22,572 nucleotides of DNA, taken from NCBI GenBank assembly GCA_002481295.1, contig DLDU01000029.1, positions 1 to 22,572 on the forward strand. Reading direction: 5' to 3'. Under the pieces are notes generated by a model. The model made no database searches, was not told the DNA's origin, and saw only the letters and a program-made list of their open reading frames with translations. Shown piece by piece: positions 16,725-22,572 of this stretch. A program made the translations under genes and the position numbers. This DNA comes from Prevotella sp. UBA7764. GTDB lineage: Bacteria > Bacteroidota > Bacteroidia > Bacteroidales > Bacteroidaceae. Positions within the stretch are counted from its first letter, which is position 1; each line of letters starts with the position of its first letter.

Positions 16725-17027
16725 TTAGCACCCTTTACCGTCAAGACTGCAAGCAGGGCCGCCCACATTGGGGTCATACTCCTTGAGTCCTACATCCTCG
16801 GGCTTGAGTGTTACGGTGCCGTCCTCCAAGACGAAGGCCGGAATGCCGATGTCACCAATCTCCTTGGAATGGTCAAAAGCCGCACTCTTATCGCGCAGGT
16901 GCATAAATGCACTCATGTATCTGACGTTCTCACCAATGTCTATCACTTTGAAACGCTTGTCGCCCTTGACTTGCTCGTCTACATAAGCGCAGTAGGGGCA
17001 GGTAGGCATACCATAAATCTTAATCAT
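16725..17027 (-). CDS. Glutaredoxin-like thiol-disulfide oxidoreductase
   Basis: A 100-residue thioredoxin-fold protein with the classical glutaredoxin active site CPYC at residues 10-13 (MIKIYGMPTCPYC). A cis-proline GIPAFVLEDG follows and no signal peptide is present, so it is cytoplasmic. It should reduce disulfides or mixed disulfides, though the electron donor in Bacteroidales, which often lack glutathione, is uncertain. The C-terminus ends GPACSLDGKGC, adding two cysteines beyond the usual fold that could take part in thiol exchange or bind a metal. A purine-rich AAAGGA lies about 10 bases ahead of ATG 17027. The gene has a predicted promoter at 17058-17088 and is followed closely by comEC. 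Confidence 0.85.
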   Translation of the reverse strand: MIKIYGMPTCPYCAYVDEQVKGDKRFKVIDIGENVRYMSAFMHLRDKSAAFDHSKEIGDIGIPAFVLEDGTVTLKPEDVGLKEYDPNVGGPACSLDGKGC

Positions 17028-17057
17028 AGTTATTGTCCTTTCTTATGTTATGTGCTG

Positions 17058-17088
17058 CAAATATACGCATTTCCCTTTAAACAAGCAA
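17058..17088 (-). promoter_or_regulatory. Predicted promoter of the glutaredoxin gene
   Basis: The minus strand shows TTG (17088-17086), a 20-base spacer and TATATTTG (17065-17058). It lies in the 74-base gap after the symporter stop and gives a leader of about 25 bases. It may also serve the downstream comEC gene. Confidence 0.65.
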
Positions 17089-17101
17089 GGAACTGGCAGC
17101 T

Positions 17102-18265
17102 TTATTTCCGTGGGAATATCTTGTCCACAGCAAGGGCGATAGCACCGTCGCCCGTGACGTTGCAGGCTGTGCCGAAACTGTCCATGGCGATGTAGAGTGC
17201 AATCATCAGCGCCTGAGCATTGGCGTTGAAACCAAGAATGCTCGCTAAAGGAGCTAACGCAGCCATGATGGCACCACCGGGCACACCGGGGGCTGCCACC
17301 ATGACGATGGAAAGCATAAGGATGAAATAGAGGAAAAGACCGAAGTCATGGGCGCGCCCTGTGAGCAGGCAGATGGTCAGGGCACAGGCCGTGATCTTCA
17401 TCGCACTGCCACTGAGATGGATGGTGGCACAAAGCGGAACGACAAAACCGGCAATGGCATTGCTCACTCCGTTCTTCAGCGTACGCGCCAGCGTCACGGG
17501 AATGGTGGCTGCCGACGAACTCGTGCCTAAAGCCGTGAGATAGGCTGGCAGCATGGTGAGCAACAGACGGAAAGGATTGCGGCGAACGATGGCACCGGCA
17601 ATACAGTACTGATAGACGAGGATGAAGACATGAAGCACGAGGATGATCAGGATGATCTGGGCAAAGACAAGCATGATCTTACCAGCCTGTCCATTATACG
17701 TCATATTGAGAAACACACCAAAGATATACAGCGGCAGGAAAGGAATGATGCCCTTTGCGATGGCCTTGTCAACGACATAGCGGAGATCGTCGAAGAGCCG
17801 CTTAGAGGTTTTCAAGTCGCCATAGGCAATACCAAGACCGAAGAGAAACGAGAAGACGAGGCCGCTCATCACGTCGACCATCGGTGGAATGGTGATCGTG
17901 AAGTAAGGCGTCAGCTCCATGCTCTTGGCGATATGCGGCAGTCCGCCCGTGGTAGCAATCATCGAGGGGAAGAGCCACGAACCGGTGCCATAAGCCAGCA
18001 GGGCAGCCAAGACAGTGTCGGCATAGGCAATGACGACGGTGACAACCAACAGCTTACCCGCCCCTCGCCCGATATCAGCAATGGCAGGAGTGACCAGACC
18101 GATGATGATCAGGGGTATCATAAAACCAAGAAACTGGCTGAACAGACTGTTGAACGTGACAAAGACTCTCACGACCGATGACGGAAGGAACAGGCCGAAG
18201 ACCACGCCCAAGACGATGGCGATGATCACTCTCGGCAACAAACCGATATTCTTTAATGCTTTCAC
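17102..18265 (-). CDS. Dicarboxylate/amino acid:cation symporter (DAACS family)
   Basis: The 387-residue protein has about eight membrane segments and the two re-entrant hairpin motifs of the GltPh/EAAT fold. One is the serine-rich GTSSSAATIPVTL near residue 247. The other region includes DSFGTACNVTGDGAIALAV near the C-terminus, equivalent to the NxxGD substrate site. The usual NMDGT cation-site motif is replaced by IHLSGSA. It should couple uptake of an acidic amino acid or C4-dicarboxylate to Na+ or H+. The frame starts at GTG 18265, directly before a typical Lys-containing N-terminus (MKALKNIGLLPRV), and no closer ATG exists. It has a good predicted promoter at 18305-18336. The glutaredoxin gene follows after 74 bases with its own promoter. 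Confidence 0.92.
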   Translation of the reverse strand: MKALKNIGLLPRVIIAIVLGVVFGLFLPSSVVRVFVTFNSLFSQFLGFMIPLIIIGLVTPAIADIGRGAGKLLVVTVVIAYADTVLAALLAYGTGSWLFPSMIATTGGLPHIAKSMELTPYFTITIPPMVDVMSGLVFSFLFGLGIAYGDLKTSKRLFDDLRYVVDKAIAKGIIPFLPLYIFGVFLNMTYNGQAGKIMLVFAQIILIILVLHVFILVYQYCIAGAIVRRNPFRLLLTMLPAYLTALGTSSSAATIPVTLARTLKNGVSNAIAGFVVPLCATIHLSGSAMKITACALTICLLTGRAHDFGLFLYFILMLSIVMVAAPGVPGGAIMAALAPLASILGFNANAQALMIALYIAMDSFGTACNVTGDGAIALAVDKIFPRK

Positions 18266-18304
18266 TTGACGAATACTTTCTTAGTATAAAAATCTCTCTT
18301 AGTG

Positions 18305-18336
18305 CAAAGTTACGTCAAATATTCCGTTCGTGCAAA
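18305..18336 (-). promoter_or_regulatory. Predicted promoter of the symporter gene
   Basis: The minus strand has TTTG (18336-18333), a 20-base spacer and TAACTTTG (18312-18305): both Bacteroidetes promoter elements at the expected spacing. This is the best-matching promoter in the window. The leader to GTG 18265 is about 33 bases. Confidence 0.7.
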
Positions 18337-18357
18337 TCATCGACTCATTATTATATA

Positions 18358-18377
18358 CACCTTATTATATATATAGC
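18358..18377. repeat. 20-bp AT-rich repeat, intergenic copy
   Basis: The sequence CACCTTATTATATATATAGC here is identical to 20325-20344 inside the downstream permease gene. The intergenic copy lies between the symporter promoter and the ABC operon terminator. Its low complexity means chance is possible. Confidence 0.7.
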
Positions 18378-18398
18378 ACATGCACTTCTGCCCATGGC

Positions 18399-18442
18399 AA
18401 AAAAGCGGAGGCCGTCCCCGCAGTTGATGGGGGACGGCCTCC
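18399..18442 (-). terminator. Strong intrinsic terminator of the ABC transporter operon
   Basis: A perfect 13-bp GC-rich stem (18442-18430 with 18419-18407) is followed on the minus strand by GC and six T (18404-18399). It begins 12 bases after the ATPase stop codon. Confidence 0.92.
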
Positions 18443-18454
18443 AAGAGAGAGAGA

Positions 18455-19123
18455 TTATGGATTTGCGACGATTTGTCCGTCAAAGAGATGTATGATGCGA
18501 TGGGCCAGCTCGGCATCGTGGGCATTGTGGGTGACCATGACGATGGTGGCACCGTCCTGGTTGAGTTCCGTGAGCAACTGCATCACCTCGGCACCGTTCT
18601 TCGAGTCGAGGTTACCGGTAGGCTCATCGGCGAGGATGAGCTTAGGACCGAAGACCACAGCACGGGCGATGGCCACGCGCTGCTGCTGACCGCCTGAGAG
18701 CTGGTGAGGGAAGTGCTTGGCGCGGTGGCTGATGTTCATGCGCTTCATCACCTCCTGCACCTTCTGCTTGCGCTCGGCCTTGGAGATGCCAAGATAGGTG
18801 AGCGGCAGTTCTATGTTCTCCTCCACGTTGAGCTCGTCAATGAGGTTGAAACTCTGGAACACGAAACCGATCTGTCCTTTGCGGATGGCCGTGCGCTCGT
18901 TCTCGTGGAGCCCCGACACTTCCTTGCCGTCGAGCCAGTACTGTCCCGACGTGGGGTTGTCGAGGAGTCCGAGGATGTTGAGCAGTGTGGACTTGCCACA
19001 GCCTGAAGGACCCATGATGGCGACAAACTCGCCGTCTTTCACTTCAAACGATACCTTGTCAAGGGCTATCGTCTCTACTTCTTCCGTACGGAAGGTCTTG
19101 CTTAAATCTTGTACTTTTATCAT
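18455..19123 (-). CDS. ABC transporter ATP-binding subunit, MacB/LolD type
   Basis: This 222-residue protein is a complete ATPase of the family that pairs with FtsX-like permeases. Walker A GPSGCGKST is at 38-46, the Q-loop glutamine at 90 (FVFQSFN), the signature LSGGQQQR at 142-149, Walker B LILADE at 162-167 with the catalytic glutamate, and the H-loop histidine at 199 (THN). It drives the mechanical cycle of the two permeases encoded just upstream, 16 bases away. Such systems act in lipoprotein release, antimicrobial-peptide resistance or macrolide export; the substrate cannot be told from sequence. It is the last gene of its operon and is followed almost at once by a strong terminator. 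Confidence 0.96.
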   Translation of the reverse strand: MIKVQDLSKTFRTEEVETIALDKVSFEVKDGEFVAIMGPSGCGKSTLLNILGLLDNPTSGQYWLDGKEVSGLHENERTAIRKGQIGFVFQSFNLIDELNVEENIELPLTYLGISKAERKQKVQEVMKRMNISHRAKHFPHQLSGGQQQRVAIARAVVFGPKLILADEPTGNLDSKNGAEVMQLLTELNQDGATIVMVTHNAHDAELAHRIIHLFDGQIVANP

Positions 19124-19139
19124 AACTTCTGTCTTTTTA

Positions 19140-21515
19140 TTATTCGTCTTTAAGGAATAGCACTGGGTTGCTGTTGACTACCTTGCGGGCGGAGAGCAGC
19201 ATGATGGTGACCACGATGGCGAGTACCACTAAGCCGACAGCCACGAAGAGCAGAGGCGAGAGCGCAATGCGGTCGGCAAAGAGTTGCAGCCATTTCCCGG
19301 CGATGACCCAAGAGAGGATGAGGCCTATGAGGACGGCAGGAACCGAAAGTTTCAGCACGTCGGTCACGAGCATGTGGAAGATGTCGCGGGCCGTGGCACC
19401 GTTGACCTTACGGATAGCAATCTCCTTGCGGCGGCGGTTCACCTCGTCGGTGGTGTAGCCGATAAGTCCCATCAGGGCGATGACCAGCGCAGTGCTACCC
19501 GTAACGAGCGTTCCCATGCGGAAGCCGTCGGTGCTCTGATACTGATTGACGACAAGGTCAGAGTAAGGCATTACCTTCACGTCGCGGTCGGGTAGCAGTC
19601 GTTTCAACTGCTGGCGTGCGCGGTCGAGGTTGTCGGGCGTGAGGTCGGTGAACTTCGCAAGGATGTATTGAGCGTCGTTGTTGTCGTGGAAGAGTACGCT
19701 CGGACGGAGCTCACGCTCAAGCGATGAGCCGAGGCTGATGTCCTTATACACCCCGCAGATGGTAGAGAAAGGATGCAGGCTGTCGGTATGTTCCGAGACG
19801 CAGATATGCTGTCCGACGACGCTGCCCTGCTTGTGCGTGGTCGTATGGAAGCGCTTCACAAACGACTCGCTGACCATCACCTCGCTCAGGTCGCTGTCGG
19901 CAGGCTCGGTGAAGTTGCGGCCCTCTACGACTTTGATGCCCATGAGCTTCAGGTAGCCGTCACCCACACTGTACTGGTCGGCAATGTTGAAGTATTCCGT
20001 GTCGTCGCCCGGCAGATAGATATTGTTTCCACTATGCCACCCAATCGGCAACGTGTAGGCTGTTGTCACCTGCTCGATGAAGGGCAGCGAGCGCAGCGAC
20101 GTCACGGCCTGCTGCATCTGGTTGACAGGTGCTTTGTCCAAGGTGACGACGGCAAGACGGCTGTAGTCGTAGCCCATATCCTCGTGCGTCACCTCGTGGT
20201 ACTGCTGCTGGACGACGGCAAGCAGGCTGAGCATGACGGTGACGACGAGAAACTCCACCGACAACATGATGAGTTTCCAGCGGCGGCGTGCCTCATGCAC
20301 ACCACGGAAAGCTGCTGTCACCGGCACCTTATTATATATATAGCCCGGCACAAAGCCACCCACAAAGATGATGAGCAGGCAGATGAGGACGAGTATCCAT
20401 AAGCCGCGGCTGAGCAGCATCGTGCTGACGGGTGCGGAGATATAGCCCTCTATCGTTCCCTTGCAGGCAAAGATAAGGACTGCGGCCAAGAGGATGCCGA
20501 TGAGCACATGCACCAGCGACTCGCTGACCATGATGCCATAGATGGTGCGCTGTCCGCCGCCGAAGCACTTGCGGACAGCCATCTCACGGAAGCGGCTGAC
20601 CACGTTGCCCATGACGATGAGCAAATAGTTGACCACCGTGGAGACCAGGAGGATGATGGCAAGCAGCGACATGATCCAGCACATCGTCTTGATTTGTGGA
20701 TTGGAGGTGTAGTCTTCGGTGACCTGGGTGAAAGAATAGTTGAACTTCACGCCAGCTTTCTTAGCTTCGGCATAGTCGCTGTGCTGTGCCATCATCTTAC
20801 TGACGTTAGGTTTCAGGTAGTCTATCGTAGCACCCTTCTTCAGTCTAATATAAGAAGAGAAGCGGTCGCCACCCACCCAACGGTCTGTGATTTCGAAATC
20901 TAAATACTTGTTGATAGTAGGCAGTGATGTAATGACATCGATGCCGTGCAGTTTAGAGTTGTACGGGAAGTCCTCATAGACACCGCCAATGATGAGCTTA
21001 AAATCGTAGTCGCGCAGCTCGAACGCTTTGCCCACTACATTGCCACCGATGCGATCAGCCATGGATCGGCTTATCACACAGTTATAAGGGCGACTGAGGC
21101 TCTCCTTGAGGTTGCCCTGCATGGTTGCCCGTGGAAAAACGTCGAAGAGACAGCTGTCAGCAGCGTCTACCTCGTCGATCGTGAACGGCCGTCCGTCGAC
21201 GGTCGTCTTCACATCGCTGAGCATGAACGAATAGCGTGTGGCTGCCTCCACCTGCGGGGATATGGCCTTGATGCCCGGCGCAACGGCTCCCGAGGTGGAC
21301 GACCACTCGTTGTACTGCCCGTTCTGCACGACATCCTCGTTGATGGCGTAGGTGCGCTCGTGCCCGGGAAACCAGGTGTCGAAGGTCTGCTCGAAATAGA
21401 CTTCGCCGATCAGCACCGCCGACACGGCAAGACCAAAGCCCAAGCAAACAATCTTTGCCAGATTGTGCTGACCGCGTCGTGGTAGATTTTTGATGGCGCT
21501 TAAGATATGATTCAT
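19140..21515 (-). CDS. ABC transporter permease, MacB/FtsX type with two FtsX domains
   Basis: A 791-residue membrane protein. One N-terminal helix (about 20-38, KIVCLGFGLAVSAVLIG) is followed by a periplasmic MacB-PCD domain to about 275. The first FtsX domain has the coupling motif SRFREMAVRKCFGGG near 310-321. A second extracytoplasmic domain follows, then a C-terminal FtsX domain with RRKEIAIRKVNGATARDIF, ending NPVLFLKDE. This double layout, about 800 residues, is the Bacteroidetes form of the family and may function as a two-half permease. The ATPase gene follows after 16 bases and another permease gene precedes by 16 bases. An AT-rich 20-bp stretch (20325-20344) encoding part of PGYIYNKVPV recurs in the intergenic region at 18358-18377. 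Confidence 0.94.
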   Translation of the reverse strand: MNHILSAIKNLPRRGQHNLAKIVCLGFGLAVSAVLIGEVYFEQTFDTWFPGHERTYAINEDVVQNGQYNEWSSTSGAVAPGIKAISPQVEAATRYSFMLSDVKTTVDGRPFTIDEVDAADSCLFDVFPRATMQGNLKESLSRPYNCVISRSMADRIGGNVVGKAFELRDYDFKLIIGGVYEDFPYNSKLHGIDVITSLPTINKYLDFEITDRWVGGDRFSSYIRLKKGATIDYLKPNVSKMMAQHSDYAEAKKAGVKFNYSFTQVTEDYTSNPQIKTMCWIMSLLAIILLVSTVVNYLLIVMGNVVSRFREMAVRKCFGGGQRTIYGIMVSESLVHVLIGILLAAVLIFACKGTIEGYISAPVSTMLLSRGLWILVLICLLIIFVGGFVPGYIYNKVPVTAAFRGVHEARRRWKLIMLSVEFLVVTVMLSLLAVVQQQYHEVTHEDMGYDYSRLAVVTLDKAPVNQMQQAVTSLRSLPFIEQVTTAYTLPIGWHSGNNIYLPGDDTEYFNIADQYSVGDGYLKLMGIKVVEGRNFTEPADSDLSEVMVSESFVKRFHTTTHKQGSVVGQHICVSEHTDSLHPFSTICGVYKDISLGSSLERELRPSVLFHDNNDAQYILAKFTDLTPDNLDRARQQLKRLLPDRDVKVMPYSDLVVNQYQSTDGFRMGTLVTGSTALVIALMGLIGYTTDEVNRRRKEIAIRKVNGATARDIFHMLVTDVLKLSVPAVLIGLILSWVIAGKWLQLFADRIALSPLLFVAVGLVVLAIVVTIMLLSARKVVNSNPVLFLKDE
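20325..20344. repeat. 20-bp AT-rich repeat, copy within the permease gene
   Basis: Identical to 18358-18377. On the coding strand it encodes part of GYIYNKV between two FtsX-domain membrane helices. Its AT content contrasts with the GC-rich codons around it. Confidence 0.7.
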
Positions 21516-21531
21516 ATTGCTATGTTTTGTA

Positions 21532-22572
21532 TTATTCCTGTTTGATATTGTTCACCGGGTTCTCGTTGCCGGCCTTCCAACTCTGCACGAACACGGCGAG
21601 AAGACTGACGGCGAACACCACGGCACCAGCCACGAGAATCCACGGCCACCAGACGACACGGTAGCTGAACTGTGACATCCAATGCTGCATGAGCCACACC
21701 GTCAGCAGGCTGCCGATGACGAAAGCGATGGCGACATACTGCATGAACGTGCGGATGAGACGTCGGCGGACCTGAGCTCCTGTGGAGCCGAACACCTTGC
21801 GGATGGCTATCTCCTTGGCTCGCTGTCCGATGTAGTAGGTGGCCATGGCCACGAGGCCGAGCAAAGAGATGAGGATGGCCATGAAAGCGAAGAGAGTGAC
21901 GAGGTGTGAGGTTTGTTGCTCCTGGTGGAACTTGTCCTGGATGATGCGGTCAGCAAACTTAGCGTCGTCGTCGGTCATCACCTTATGGAAAGCTGTATGG
22001 TAGACGTCGGCCACTGTATTGAAGGCCGTCTGTGGGTCTCCCTTCACCTTGATGGAGATGGCCCAGGGATAATCCACATGCGGCTGGATATCAATAAACA
22101 TCGGATGCTGCTCGCGCTGGATGTTGTCGATAAGAAACTCGTTCATGCGTCCGCCGTAAACATCAAGGCTGTCCGCGTAATAGAATGGATTCTTACGCAA
22201 CAGTTCTTGGGGCCGTATACCCATAATATTTTTTATCTCTGCCTCAGCTTCGTGGTTGATGTAGAAGTGGTGCGCCTGTGGTTTACAGCCGCCTTTCAGT
22301 GTCAGACCATAGACATTCATAAAGTAGGGGTCTGTAATGAAAAATTGCATCGAGACGGCCTTGCCATTAAAAGCAAATGTGTTGTTGTTGCCGCCGTCCA
22401 AGGGCGTGCCCATCGAGGCCGACGCGGCAGCTACGCACGACTCCCGCCGGAGCAGATCCATGAACGTGTGAATGGCGTCGGGATGACCGCTATTGAAAGT
22501 CGATATCACAAGGATATTGTCCTTGTTGAAGCCCAACGGTGCGTTGACGAGATGTCGCAACTGTGCCAGCAT
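21532..22572 (-). CDS. ABC transporter permease, MacB/FtsX type (5' end outside window)
   Basis: Only the C-terminal 346 residues are present. The Met at the window edge is internal, since the sequence begins in a stretch (QLRHLVNAPLGFNKDNILVIS) that normally follows the first FtsX domain. The visible part holds the second extracytoplasmic domain and the last FtsX domain with QRAKEIAIRKVFGSTGAQV (about fragment residues 251-267). Two further membrane helices end at NPVNNIKQE. It is related to, but clearly diverged from, the permease encoded 16 bases downstream. The two probably form a heterodimer or alternative partners for the single ATPase at 18455-19123. Confidence 0.93.
   Translation of the reverse strand: MLAQLRHLVNAPLGFNKDNILVISTFNSGHPDAIHTFMDLLRRESCVAAASASMGTPLDGGNNNTFAFNGKAVSMQFFITDPYFMNVYGLTLKGGCKPQAHHFYINHEAEAEIKNIMGIRPQELLRKNPFYYADSLDVYGGRMNEFLIDNIQREQHPMFIDIQPHVDYPWAISIKVKGDPQTAFNTVADVYHTAFHKVMTDDDAKFADRIIQDKFHQEQQTSHLVTLFAFMAILISLLGLVAMATYYIGQRAKEIAIRKVFGSTGAQVRRRLIRTFMQYVAIAFVIGSLLTVWLMQHWMSQFSYRVVWWPWILVAGAVVFAVSLLAVFVQSWKAGNENPVNNIKQE

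Noticed and set aside
1..22572. tRNA, rRNA, CRISPR arrays, insertion sequences, integrases and invertible promoters with paired inverted repeats
   Set aside because: I looked for cloverleaf-like segments, regularly spaced repeats, transposase or integrase motifs and long inverted repeats flanking promoters, and found none that could be supported.

Overview
The window comes from a Bacteroidales chromosome, most likely a Prevotella/Segatella-type member of the Prevotellaceae. Supporting signs are a SusC/SusD pair, an ECF sigma factor with a FecR anti-sigma factor, a GH97 glycosidase, a predicted AAA-ATPase fused to a PD-(D/E)XK nuclease, an inositol-3-phosphate synthase and tandem FtsX/MacB permeases. 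Bacteroidetes-type -7 boxes (TAnnTTTG) occur ahead of most transcription units. No tRNA, rRNA, CRISPR array, transposase or phage gene was seen.

Layout. At the left edge (1-1375) a FecR anti-sigma gene (minus strand, cut by the window edge) and an ECF sigma gene (plus strand) diverge from a shared promoter region. From 1436 to 5223, on the plus strand, lie an AAA-ATPase/nuclease gene and then a secreted GH97 glycosidase. Each of these two genes is preceded by a copy of the same 52-bp sequence that carries a -7-like element, so the AAA-ATPase gene sits between direct repeats. A strong terminator follows GH97. From 5242 to 13154, on the minus strand, an operon-like set encodes a SusC transporter, a SusD lipoprotein and a secreted S9 (prolyl-oligopeptidase) peptidase. 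This resembles a peptide-uptake locus more than a classical glycan locus. An intrinsic terminator stands between susD and the peptidase gene.

The most interesting feature is a run of nine G in the signal-peptide codons of susC (13098-13106). With nine G the reading frame that starts at the ATG closes after 19 codons. With eight G it would join the 1,086-codon SusC frame exactly, giving a signal peptide ending SAYAQ. This is either a slipped-strand ON/OFF switch captured in the OFF state or a homopolymer sequencing error.

From 13155 to 13572 there is no gene; the stretch holds the susC promoter region and a terminator. Further right, all on the minus strand, come inositol-3-phosphate synthase (13573-14880), a short ComEC-like channel (15115-16680), a glutaredoxin-like protein (16725-17027) and a dicarboxylate/amino-acid:cation symporter (17102-18265). 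The last unit (18399-22572) is an ABC export or envelope-stress type operon: two consecutive MacB/FtsX permeases, the first cut by the right edge, then the ATPase gene and a strong terminator.
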